Source: ZC4RG20 sp964553875 (GTDB lineage Bacteria > Pseudomonadota > Gammaproteobacteria > Steroidobacterales > Rariloculaceae). From it: a stretch of 64,000 nucleotides of DNA. Numbering within the stretch: the stretch's first letter is position 1; every line of letters begins with the position of its first letter. The stretch covers positions 1-64,000 of the forward strand of contig CAZKNH010000004.1 in NCBI GenBank assembly GCA_964553875.1, written 5' to 3'. The translations under genes were made by a program, and so were the position numbers. Below, in pieces: positions 23,581 through 31,411 of the stretch. The notes beneath the pieces are model-generated. The model was not told the origin of the DNA, searched no databases, and saw only the letters and a program-made list of their open reading frames with translations.

Positions 23581-24732
23581 GTGACGATTGAAGGCGGCGA
23601 AGCCGCGGCGGACGTCGTGACCGGGGCGATCGTGGCCGACGCGGTCGAGCCCGAGGCCGGAAAGGGCAGGACGGAGCGAGGCAGCCGCCCGGGCTTCTGT
23701 CTCAATTGCGGCGCGACGTTGACGGGCCGCTACTGCGTGAATTGCGGCCAGTCCGCGTACATCCATCGCGACCTTCGCTCGATAGGGCACGACGTCGTGC
23801 ACGCGGTATTCCACTTCGACGGCAAGTTCTGGCGAACCATGCCGGAGCTCGCGTTCCATCCGGGACGGCTCACGCGCCGATACATCGACGGCGAGCGTGC
23901 GAAGTTCATCTCGCCGATGGCGCTCTTCCTCTTCATCGTGTTCGCGATGTACGCGGTCTTCGCGTTTGCGCCCGAATTCGACTGGAACAACCCGCCGCCT
24001 TTTACCGTGATGGCGGGAGGCCGCGAGCTGATCGAGGAAGAGATTGCGACGCTGCATCGCCGGCTCGATGCACCGGGGATAGCCGATGCCGAGCGAGCCG
24101 CTCTCGAGCAGGAGCTTGCCGAGCTCGAGCTCGGCCTTGCAATGGTGCAGGCATACGAATCCCGAGACAGCGAGCGATACCAGACGCTTCAAGCACAATA
24201 CCTCGAGCTCAAACGAGATGCAGGACGCGCAGACTCGGCGGATGCGGAAAGCATCGATCCGAGAGGGCCGGGGGCTCCGGAGAAAGCGGACGAGCAGGGT
24301 GGTACTCTGCTGAGTCGAGCCCTGCAGAAGCTCGAGGACGATCCGGACCTCGCGCTCTACAAGATGAAGAGCAATGGATACAAATGGTCCTGGCTCCTCG
24401 TCCCGCTCAGCATCCCTTTCGTATGGCTGCTCTTCTTCTGGCGACGCGAGTTCAATTTGTACGACCACGCCGTGTTCGTGACGTACTCGATCAGCTTCAT
24501 GATGATCCTGCTGATCTCGAGCCAGCTTGCGTCGATGGCCGGCGCCGGATCATGGGCCTCTATCCTGCTGCTGATGGTGGCCCCTCCGATACACCTCTAC
24601 AACCAGTTGCGCGACACATATGGGTTGTCGCGGCCGGCGACGCTCGTCAGACTCTTCTTCGTGCTCGTCTCGGCCGCGATCGTGCTCTCGCTGTTCGTGA
24701 CGATGCTGCTGTTGATGGGCGCGCTCGAATAA
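23581..24732 (+). CDS. Zinc-ribbon multi-pass membrane protein (DUF3667-like)
   Basis: About 383 residues of unknown function. A zinc ribbon near residue 40 (CLNCGATLTGRYCVNCGQ) is followed by RSIGHDVVHAVFHFDGKFWRT and LAFHPGRLTRRYIDGER, which match the DUF3667 pattern. One transmembrane helix follows (ALFLFIVFAMYAVFAF). A charged, probably coiled-coil loop spans about residues 140-260 (EEEIATLHRRL, ALEQELAELELGL). Three more helices lie near the C-terminus. I chose GTG at 23581; a GTG at 23494 would overlap glcF by 20 bases and add residues without conserved character. Neither start has a clear ribosome-binding site. It lies downstream of glcF but need not be functionally linked. Confidence 0.68.
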   Translation: MTIEGGEAAADVVTGAIVADAVEPEAGKGRTERGSRPGFCLNCGATLTGRYCVNCGQSAYIHRDLRSIGHDVVHAVFHFDGKFWRTMPELAFHPGRLTRRYIDGERAKFISPMALFLFIVFAMYAVFAFAPEFDWNNPPPFTVMAGGRELIEEEIATLHRRLDAPGIADAERAALEQELAELELGLAMVQAYESRDSERYQTLQAQYLELKRDAGRADSADAESIDPRGPGAPEKADEQGGTLLSRALQKLEDDPDLALYKMKSNGYKWSWLLVPLSIPFVWLLFFWRREFNLYDHAVFVTYSISFMMILLISSQLASMAGAGSWASILLLMVAPPIHLYNQLRDTYGLSRPATLVRLFFVLVSAAIVLSLFVTMLLLMGALE

Positions 24733-24752
24733 CAACAAGCGAGGGGTAGAAC

Positions 24753-26309
24753 GTGCTCGACATCGGGAAATGCGGCAGCATGTCGCACCGTGCGCTGGCG
24801 CGTCGGTGCGCGGCGCTCTGCGGCATCGTGCTCGGGGTTTGCGCACCGGCCGCGCACGCGGCCGAGACGTTCGACATCGGCCTCGCGTCCGACGGCACGC
24901 GGATCGACGCGGTCTCCGTGCAGGGGGCGACCGACGATGCGCCGCTCGTGATTCTGGTCGGCGGTCTCGAGGGAGACGGGGAAGATAGCGCCGAGGTGCG
25001 TGTCGCCGTCGAGCGTTTCGACGCGCTGTCGCAATCGGAGCGCGGTGTGAAACTGATCGCGATCCCGGTCGCAAACCCCGCCGGCGTGCCGCTCGAGTTC
25101 CCGCCGTCCGGAACGGCGTATCGCGAGAACGCCGAGGCGAACACGCTGTGGCGCTTCATCGGCGCGCACGGGCCGGATCTCGTGCTGATCGCGGGCGAAG
25201 AGACGTTCGGCCTGGACGACGCGCTCGCGAACGAGCCTGTCGCGCTCGTCGGCCGGATTCCGAGTCGCGGCTGGTCGGAAGCGGACGATCTCGCGGAGCT
25301 CGATGCCGGCAACGTGCCGCGATCGGAAGCGCGCCGCGAGCTCGAACGGCGCCGTGCACGCACGCCGCGCGACGTGGCGCTCGAGCTTACGGAGCACTAT
25401 GGACGCGAGTTCGAAACACCCTGGTACATCCAGGCGCTCGCGCTGCGCGCGCAGCTCGCGCTCGGCCGCATCGATCTGGTCCGCGAGCTCGCGGAGCCTT
25501 ACGTCAATGGCGAAAGGGACAGCCTCGAGCGCCCGAATGCGCTAGTGATGGCGGGGCACCTGATTTTCGGCGATCTCGCGCGAGCGACCGGCGACGCGCG
25601 GTACGTGGAGTTGGTCCGCAGGGTCGCCGATCTCGGCTTCGACGAGAACGGCGAGATGCTCGAGGCGGTGCCGTATCACGGCGAATACAGCGATTCTGTG
25701 TTCATGGGCACGGTGAGCCTCGTGCAGGCCGGCGCGTTGACCGGTGAGCGCAAGTACTTCGACATGGCGGTGCGGCATCTCGAGTTCATGCAGCGCCTCG
25801 TGCTGCGTCCGGACGGCCTTTATCGTCATCAGCCGGCGACCGATGCCGCGTGGGGCCGGGGCAATGGTTTCGCTGCGCTGGGGCTTACGCTGATGCTTTC
25901 GGAGCTGCCGAGCGACCACCCGAGGTACGGCTTCGTGCTCGAGAGCTACCGCTCGCACATGGCGGCGCTCTTGCCGTATCAGAACCGGGACGGCCTGTGG
26001 CGCAACGTCGTCGACGTCCCGGGCGCCTACCCCGAGTTCACCGGGACTGCGATGATCGGCTTCGCGATGCAGCGCGGGCTGACCAACGGTTGGCTCGATG
26101 ACACGCCTGCGTATCGCACGGCCGTCGAGAAGGCCTGGGATGCCGTCAACGCGCGCATCGGACCGGGCGGCACGTTCATCGATGTCTGCGAGTCGACGGC
26201 TCGGATCGAATCGCTGCAAGGCTATCTCGAGCGCGAAGCGATCCTGGGACCCGATCCCCGCGCCGGCGCGATGGCGTTGCTGTTCGCGACGGAACTGATG
26301 CGGAACTAG
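24753..26309 (+). CDS. Exported two-domain protein: degenerate M14-like domain plus GH88/105-type (alpha/alpha)6 hydrolase
   Basis: A 518-residue exported protein. The signal peptide covers about residues 10-36 (ending AAHA). Residues 50-180 look like a carboxypeptidase M14-type fold (LVILVGGLEGDGED, IAIPVANPAGVPLEFP, RENAEANTLWRFI), but the zinc His of the usual HxxE is a Gly here. Residues 235-515 match unsaturated glucuronyl/rhamnogalacturonyl hydrolases: GHLIFGDLARATGD, DGLYRHQPATDAAWGRGNGF, YQNRDGLWRNVVD and YPEFTGTAMIGFAMQRGL. GTG at 24753 has GAGGGG seven bases upstream. I infer that it degrades unsaturated oligosaccharides from pectin- or ulvan-like polymers. No polysaccharide lyase lies nearby, so this is not certain. 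Confidence 0.78.
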   Translation: MLDIGKCGSMSHRALARRCAALCGIVLGVCAPAAHAAETFDIGLASDGTRIDAVSVQGATDDAPLVILVGGLEGDGEDSAEVRVAVERFDALSQSERGVKLIAIPVANPAGVPLEFPPSGTAYRENAEANTLWRFIGAHGPDLVLIAGEETFGLDDALANEPVALVGRIPSRGWSEADDLAELDAGNVPRSEARRELERRRARTPRDVALELTEHYGREFETPWYIQALALRAQLALGRIDLVRELAEPYVNGERDSLERPNALVMAGHLIFGDLARATGDARYVELVRRVADLGFDENGEMLEAVPYHGEYSDSVFMGTVSLVQAGALTGERKYFDMAVRHLEFMQRLVLRPDGLYRHQPATDAAWGRGNGFAALGLTLMLSELPSDHPRYGFVLESYRSHMAALLPYQNRDGLWRNVVDVPGAYPEFTGTAMIGFAMQRGLTNGWLDDTPAYRTAVEKAWDAVNARIGPGGTFIDVCESTARIESLQGYLEREAILGPDPRAGAMALLFATELMRN

Positions 26310-26473
26310 ACGTTTCCGCGTTACGGGGTTCCTCACGGCGGAGAGCTCGAGACCGGCACGCGTTCTCGTCGGCCATTCGCGCGGCGGGAGCGCTTCGCTT
26401 ACTCGTGCGTCAGCACGGATGGAACCCTGCCGCGCACCGGGCCGGCTTGCCGCAGATTCGCACCGCCGCACGC

Positions 26474-26502
26474 TTGAGCCAAATTCCCTCGTGCCGCATA
26501 AT
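26474..26502 (+). promoter_or_regulatory. Sigma-70-like promoter of the DUF222-HNH gene
   Basis: TTGAGC (26474-26479) and CATAAT (26497-26502) are separated by exactly 17 bases and lie 20 bases before the ATG at 26523. This is one of the best matches to a housekeeping promoter in the window. The predicted transcript would have only a very short leader, consistent with the weak ribosome-binding site. Confidence 0.6.
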
Positions 26503-26522
26503 ACTGGACAGATAAACACTAC

Positions 26523-28262
26523 ATGGAGAGGAACTTGTCGGCCCGACCCCGCATGATGCCGTGGACCGCCTGCTCGGCGAACGAGCGCGAATTGCGGGCC
26601 GAAGCCCTTGCGCAAGAGATCGTCGAGCTGTCGGCTCACATCGCCGCGGCCGAGGCGCGTTGGCTCGAGCTGATCGCACGCTTCGACGCGGAGGAGCTCT
26701 GGGCGGTTCACGGCGCGCACAGCTGCGCGCATTGGCTGAACTGGCAATGCGGCATCAGCCTGCACGCGGCCCGCGAGCGGGTGCGGGTCGCGCGGGCGCT
26801 CGAGGGGTTGCCGCGGATCCGCGAGGCGTTCGCACGCGGGGAGGTGAGCTACTCGAAGGTGCGGGCGATGACGCGGATCGCGGTGCCGGAGAGCGAGGAG
26901 ATGCTGCTCAACATTGCGCGGCACGGGACGGCGGCGCACATGGATCGGCTCGTGCGGGCGTATCGGCGGGTGGAGCGGCTCGAGGCGGCGGCGGAGGCGA
27001 TGGCGCGGTATCGGAGCCGCAGCGTGCGGTACCGCTACGACGAGGACGGGATGCTCGTGATCACGGTGCGGCTGCCGGCGGAGATCGGCGAGGTCGTCCG
27101 TCGGGCGATCGACTCGGCGATGGAGCTGCTGTATCGGGACGGGATGCGGAAGGAGCGGGAGGAGGAGAGCGAACGGCGGGGCGCCGCGGAGCCTGTGGAG
27201 GTCGAGTGCGGCGGAGCGGTCGTGGCGACGCTCGACGACGCGGGGGAAGTGCAGGTCAAGTTCGAGACGCAGGCGGGCGTCGCCGCGGGGACGTGTGCGG
27301 GAGGCGTCCCCGCGGGGACGCGAGCAGTGGCCACCGCAGACGTCCCCGCGGGGACGTCGGTATCAGCTGCGAGGCTTGATGATTCACCTCCATTTCCCGG
27401 TTGTCACAAGACACCGGGCGGTCATGCGGTCGTCGAAGAGTTCGAGGGGCAGGAGTGGAACGATTCGGTAGCCGCTCGTCGCGCTGATGCGCTGCGATTG
27501 CTGGCGGAGAGCTATCTCGCCGGCGGTTGGCGGCAGCTTGCAGGCGACACGCCGCTCGACACGAGCGCGGATCGCTATCAGGTCGTCGTGCACATCGATC
27601 AGGCGCTGCTATCGGAGGCTCGGCGCGAATCGTCGCGGCCGACGACGGACCTTGGACGCTGTGCGCTGGACGACGGCCCTGCGCTTGCGATCGACACGGC
27701 CCGGCGCCTCGCGTGTGACAGCGTGCTCGTCGGGATCGTCGATGACGAGAACGGCGAGCCGCTCAACGTCGGGCGGAAGACGCGCGCGATCCCGCCGGCG
27801 CTCCGTCGGGCGTTACGTGCGCGGGACGGCGGATGTCGATTCCCTACGTGTGATCGGACGCTGTTCCTGCACGCGCACCATGTCGAGCACTGGGCGGACG
27901 GCGGCGAGACGAAGCTTTCGAATCTGGTGAGCCTTTGCACCTATCACCATACGCTGGTGCACGAGGGCGGCTTCGATGTGAAGGTGACGGACGACGGTGC
28001 GTTCGTGTTCTACGATCCGACCGGGAAGCCGTTGCCGACGACGGGGCGGCTGTCGCAGCGGACGCTCGACGTACTCGCGCAAGCTGCCGCGGAAAGGCGT
28101 GTGACGCTGGAGGATCAGCATAAGGCGCTCGGATTCGCAGTTTCGGCCGAGGCCGCCGCGTGCCGCTGGAGCGGTGAGAGGATGGATTACGGGCTCGCGG
28201 TCGATTGTCTCGTGCAGCGGCGCGACCGTGCGCGGCGGGGAGCGGAGCTCGGACCGTGCTGA
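26523..28262 (+). CDS. DUF222 and HNH endonuclease domain protein
   Basis: A 579-residue member of the DUF222-HNH (13E12-like) family, which often spreads in multiple copies in GC-rich genomes. The N-terminal DUF222 spans about residues 30-235 (AHWLNWQCGISLHAARERVRVA, RGEVSYSKVRAMTRIA). The C-terminal HNH nuclease spans about 435-490 (ARDGGCRFPTCDR, HAHHVEHWADGGETKLSNLVSLC, HHTLVHEGGF) and includes the zinc-type cysteines. Between them, around residues 252-282, lies a linker built from repeated AGT/VPAGT units encoded by palindromic DNA. ATG at 26523 follows a good promoter; ATG at 26553 is an alternative. Its stop is directly adjacent to the gph stop on the other strand. DNA target and role unknown. 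Confidence 0.85.
   Translation: MERNLSARPRMMPWTACSANERELRAEALAQEIVELSAHIAAAEARWLELIARFDAEELWAVHGAHSCAHWLNWQCGISLHAARERVRVARALEGLPRIREAFARGEVSYSKVRAMTRIAVPESEEMLLNIARHGTAAHMDRLVRAYRRVERLEAAAEAMARYRSRSVRYRYDEDGMLVITVRLPAEIGEVVRRAIDSAMELLYRDGMRKEREEESERRGAAEPVEVECGGAVVATLDDAGEVQVKFETQAGVAAGTCAGGVPAGTRAVATADVPAGTSVSAARLDDSPPFPGCHKTPGGHAVVEEFEGQEWNDSVAARRADALRLLAESYLAGGWRQLAGDTPLDTSADRYQVVVHIDQALLSEARRESSRPTTDLGRCALDDGPALAIDTARRLACDSVLVGIVDDENGEPLNVGRKTRAIPPALRRALRARDGGCRFPTCDRTLFLHAHHVEHWADGGETKLSNLVSLCTYHHTLVHEGGFDVKVTDDGAFVFYDPTGKPLPTTGRLSQRTLDVLAQAAAERRVTLEDQHKALGFAVSAEAAACRWSGERMDYGLAVDCLVQRRDRARRGAELGPC
27278..27357. repeat. Three palindromic repeats inside the DUF222-HNH gene
   Basis: Copies of the 16-base palindrome CGTCCCCGCGGGGACG occupy 27305-27320 and 27341-27356. 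A copy with one mismatch (CGTCGCCGCGGGGACG) lies at 27278-27293. All three keep the reading frame and encode the linker motif (V)(P/A)AGT. Each could form a hairpin in DNA or RNA. Spacing between copies is 27 and 36 bases, both multiples of three. Confidence 0.85.
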
Positions 28263-28952
28263 CTACGCTGCCAGCTCGTCGAGCCGCTCCGCGAGCTCCG
28301 GCATCGCGTCGATCGAGAACGCGGCGACGAGCTCGTCGCGCGGGATTTGCCGATAACCGTAGCTCGCCCAGACGAAACGCCAGCCGGCGGCCCGCGCCGC
28401 GTTCATGTCGTGGTGCGAGTCGCCGACGTAAACGGCAACGTCGGCCGTGACGCCGAGCCGAGCGGCGGCGGTGTCGAGCAGCATCGGGTGCGGTTTCTTC
28501 TTCGCGACGCTGTCGCCGCCGAGCACGAGCTCGAAGCGGGGGAGGAGACCGGCCTGATCGAGCAGCGCCTCCGCGAAGCGGAGCCGCTTGTTCGTGACGC
28601 ACGCGAGACGCACGCCGCGCGAGCGAAGCGCGTCCAGTGTCTCGGCGACGCCCGGATAGAGGCGAGTTCGCACGAACAGGTTACGCGCGTAGCACTCGGA
28701 GAAGCGCTCGATCGCCGTCCGCAGCAACGCGTCCGCTTCCGATCGCGGCATGGAACGCTCGAGCCCGCGGCGCACGAGCTCCTCGACCCCGTCGCCGACC
28801 CACTCGCGTGTCTCGCGCTCGGTCGAGCGCGGAAGCCCCAGCGACTCGAACGCTTCGCCGAGGCAATAATTCAGGTCGGGGACGGAGTCGACGAGGGTAC
28901 CGTCGAGGTCGAAGGCCAGCACCTCGATGCTGGCCTTCGGAGATGCAGGCAT
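28263..28952 (-). CDS. gph: Phosphoglycolate phosphatase-type HAD hydrolase
   Basis: A 229-residue HAD phosphatase, most like Gph, which converts 2-phosphoglycolate to glycolate. Motif I is FDLDGTLVDS (about residues 13-22). Motif II is VTNK, the motif III region is KKKPHP, and motif IV is VGDSHHDMNAARAAG. The helical cap lies between. ATG at 28952 shares one base with the dhaK stop; a TTG just upstream is less likely. It is the last gene of the aldolase-HAD-dhaL-dhaK unit, and its product glycolate could feed the glcDEF enzyme encoded in the same window. HAD substrate calls from sequence are uncertain. Confidence 0.82.
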   Translation of the reverse strand: MPASPKASIEVLAFDLDGTLVDSVPDLNYCLGEAFESLGLPRSTERETREWVGDGVEELVRRGLERSMPRSEADALLRTAIERFSECYARNLFVRTRLYPGVAETLDALRSRGVRLACVTNKRLRFAEALLDQAGLLPRFELVLGGDSVAKKKPHPMLLDTAAARLGVTADVAVYVGDSHHDMNAARAAGWRFVWASYGYRQIPRDELVAAFSIDAMPELAERLDELAA

Positions 28953-29947
28953 CAAAATACGCGAACCGCGATCTCGGCCGGGGCCGCGAGCAGCTCCTCG
29001 AGCTCGTTGTCGAGGCGGAGAAGGGTCAGCGAAGCGCCGGCCATCTCGAGCGACGTGCAGTACTCGCCGACGTAGTTGCGCACGATCGTCAGCCCCTTTT
29101 CCTTGCAGCGCTGCGCCGCGCGGCGATAGAGGATGTAGAGCTCGCTGATCGGCGTGCCGCCGAGGCCGTTGATCATGACCGCGACGCGGTCGCCGGACTT
29201 GAACGGCAGGTCGTTATAGACCGCATCGAAAAGCTCGTCGACGATCGCATCGGCGTTCTTCAGCTTGTCGCGGCGGCGGCCCGGCTCGCCGTGGATGCCG
29301 ACGCCGACCTCCATTTCGTCCGGGCCGATCTCGAAGATCGGCGTGCCTTTCGCGGGCGGCGTGCACGACGTCAGCGCGACGCCCATCGTGCGCACCTGGC
29401 TGTTGACCTTCGTTGCGATCTTCAGCAGGTCGTCGAGGCTCGCACCCTTCTCGGCCGCAGCGCCGCATGCCTTGATGACGAAGAAGTTGCCCGCGACGCC
29501 GCGTCGGCCGACGGTGTGCGTCGAATCCTGCACGGCGACGTCGTCGTCGATGACGAAGCTCTTGACGTTGATGCCCTCGGCCTGCGCCATCTCGACCGCC
29601 ATGTCCCAGTTCATCCGGTCGCCTTGGTAGTTGTTGATCAACACGAGGACGCCCGCCTTCGAGTTCATCAGCTTGATGCACTCGTAGCAGTACTCCATCG
29701 GCGGCGCGGAGAACACGTTGCCCGGCGAAGCGGCATCGAGCATGCCGGGGCCGACGGCCATGACGTGCGCCGGCTCGTGACCGCTGCCCGATCCCTGTAT
29801 GACCGATACCCTGTCGTCGCGCGGCCTGTCGGCGCGATAGATGATGTTGTACTCGGGCTTGTAGCGCAGCATCTCGGGATTCGCGAGCGCGATTCCCTCG
29901 AGCATCTCCGGTACGAAATTGGCGGGATCGTTGACGAATTTTTTCAT
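28952..29947 (-). CDS. dhaK: Dihydroxyacetone kinase subunit DhaK
   Basis: Substrate-binding subunit of a dihydroxyacetone kinase, 331 residues. It binds the ketose covalently through a His: the segment VGIHGEPGRRR (about residues 214-224) holds the equivalent of the hemiaminal His. The phosphate-side GSGSGHEPAH motif (about 52-61) is intact. LINNYQGDRMNWDMAVEMA is typical. It acts with DhaL encoded just upstream. No DhaM (phosphoryl donor of the PTS-dependent type) is present in the window, so the phosphate source and true substrate are open. Related kinases act on erythrulose or other short ketoses. Its TGA overlaps the gph start by one base. Confidence 0.88.
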   Translation of the reverse strand: MKKFVNDPANFVPEMLEGIALANPEMLRYKPEYNIIYRADRPRDDRVSVIQGSGSGHEPAHVMAVGPGMLDAASPGNVFSAPPMEYCYECIKLMNSKAGVLVLINNYQGDRMNWDMAVEMAQAEGINVKSFVIDDDVAVQDSTHTVGRRGVAGNFFVIKACGAAAEKGASLDDLLKIATKVNSQVRTMGVALTSCTPPAKGTPIFEIGPDEMEVGVGIHGEPGRRRDKLKNADAIVDELFDAVYNDLPFKSGDRVAVMINGLGGTPISELYILYRRAAQRCKEKGLTIVRNYVGEYCTSLEMAGASLTLLRLDNELEELLAAPAEIAVRVF

Positions 29948-29993
29948 GACCTGGCCCCCACGGGTTGTTCGTATTGTCAGTGATTCCGATGGA

Positions 29994-30653
29994 TCAGCTC
30001 GCCTTGCTCACCGGCTGGACGCCGACCGTCTTGCATAGGTCGTTCAGCATCGTCGCAACGGCGACGATTCCGGGATCGGGACTTCCGATGCTGCGTTCGC
30101 CCGTGAACGACTGGCGGCCTCGCTTCGCGACCCAATCCCGCGTACGCTCGATCGCCTCGGTCGCGACGGCTGCGGCCTCGCGCAGCACCTCGCCGGGATC
30201 GGCGTCGTCGCGGCCAATGTACTCCTTGATCTTGTCGCGCACCGGAATCAGCGCGTCGAGCAGGGTTTTGTCGCCGGCTTGAGCGCCGCCGCGTTGCTGG
30301 ATGCCCTCGATCGCGGCCGTCAGCATCTTCTCGAGCTCGTCGAGCGTGATGCTCGTCTTGTCGCGGGAGAGCGCCGCCGCCCGCATGAAACCGGTGCCCC
30401 AGATCGGCCCGGAGCAGCCGCCGACGTTCTTGCTGATGATCATCGCGATCTTCAGCAGGAACGCGCCGATCGAGCTGCGGTCGAGCTGGTCCCAGTCCTG
30501 CAGCACGACGCGGAAGCCGGACGCGAGGGAGACGCCGAAATCAGCGTCTCCCGCGGCCGAATCGAGCTCCGAGAAATACTTTTCGTTGCGTAGCGCCGTT
30601 TCCGCGATCGATTTGATCGCAGTTTCGACGTCCGCGAGCGTGATCTCCTTCAT
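29994..30653 (-). CDS. dhaL: Dihydroxyacetone kinase subunit DhaL
   Basis: Nucleotide-binding subunit of the kinase, 219 residues of the usual eight-helix DhaL fold. The ADP/Mg-binding Asp cluster is visible as DSAAGDADFG (about residues 31-40). GGCSGPIWGTGFMRAA, GGAQAGDKTLLDALIP and SFTGERSIGSPDPG complete the family signature. In PTS-dependent systems DhaL holds ADP as a coenzyme; in ATP-dependent systems its domain is usually fused to DhaK. Here it is separate, 46 bases upstream of dhaK and 28 bases downstream of the HAD gene, so all are probably co-transcribed. Confidence 0.9.
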   Translation of the reverse strand: MKEITLADVETAIKSIAETALRNEKYFSELDSAAGDADFGVSLASGFRVVLQDWDQLDRSSIGAFLLKIAMIISKNVGGCSGPIWGTGFMRAAALSRDKTSITLDELEKMLTAAIEGIQQRGGAQAGDKTLLDALIPVRDKIKEYIGRDDADPGEVLREAAAVATEAIERTRDWVAKRGRQSFTGERSIGSPDPGIVAVATMLNDLCKTVGVQPVSKAS

Positions 30654-30681
30654 TGTGTCGTTCCTCTCGTGCTAGCTGCCG

Positions 30682-31404
30682 CTATGCTGCGCGCTGAGCG
30701 AGCGCCTTCAGGTCGGCCAGCGTCACGAGGACATTGGGCGGATCGCCCAATTCGGGCACGACCTTGACCGCGAGATCGAAGTTCTCGTTGATCGTGTACG
30801 TGCTCGTCGTGATCAGGCACGGCATGCCGGCCCCGTGCGCGGCGAGCAGACCGTTGCGGCTATCCTCGATGACCATGCAGGCCGAGCCGGGGAGGCCGAG
30901 CCGCTCTTTCGCCAGATTGTAGATTTCCGGATCGGGCTTCTTCTTCGAGACGACGTCACCCGCCAGAACGAACTCGAACCTGGCTTTGCGCTCGGGGCCC
31001 ATCAGGTCGAGCACGCCGTCGACGGAGATCGGATTGGACGTCGTGCAGACGCCGAGGCGGATGCCTTCGGCGGAAGCCTCGTCGATGATGCGGATGATGC
31101 CGGAGCGGAGCGGGAGCTGACCGGACGAGATCATGTCCTTGAAGATCGCCGTCTTGCGCTTGTGCAGCTCCGCGATGAACTCGGTCTTGTCCTTCGCCTC
31201 GGCCGGCCAACCGGCCTTGTCGAAGTAAGCGGTCATCCGTTCCTTGCCGCCGGCCACCTTCAGAAGCTCGCCGTAGAGCTCGACGTCCCACGTGACGTCG
31301 AGCCCCATCTCCGCGAAGGCACGGTTGAACGCGACGCGATGGCCGTCGCGTTCCGTGTCGACGAGCACGCCGTCGCAGTCGAAGATCAACGCTTGCATCG
31401 TCAT
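30682..31404 (-). CDS. HAD-superfamily phosphatase (CbbY/PGMB-like)
   Basis: A 240-residue HAD hydrolase with motif I FDCDGVLVDTERDGHR (about residues 7-22), motif II CTTSN, Lys region KKKPDPEIY and motif IV VIEDSRNGLLAAHGAG. The EDS form of motif IV and the large cap place it with CbbY (xylulose-1,5-bisphosphatase) and beta-phosphoglucomutase-like enzymes. ATG at 31404 starts eight bases after the aldolase stop region; ATG at 31398 is also possible. Its place between the aldolase and DhaLK suggests it dephosphorylates a sugar phosphate in the same pathway. The substrate cannot be read from sequence. Confidence 0.83.
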   Translation of the reverse strand: MTMQALIFDCDGVLVDTERDGHRVAFNRAFAEMGLDVTWDVELYGELLKVAGGKERMTAYFDKAGWPAEAKDKTEFIAELHKRKTAIFKDMISSGQLPLRSGIIRIIDEASAEGIRLGVCTTSNPISVDGVLDLMGPERKARFEFVLAGDVVSKKKPDPEIYNLAKERLGLPGSACMVIEDSRNGLLAAHGAGMPCLITTSTYTINENFDLAVKVVPELGDPPNVLVTLADLKALAQRAA

Positions 31405-31411
31405 CGTGCGC

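Noticed and set aside
27278..27357. Possible CRISPR array
   Set aside because: The repeats are short palindromes spaced 27 and 36 bases apart inside a continuous coding frame, and no cas gene is nearby.
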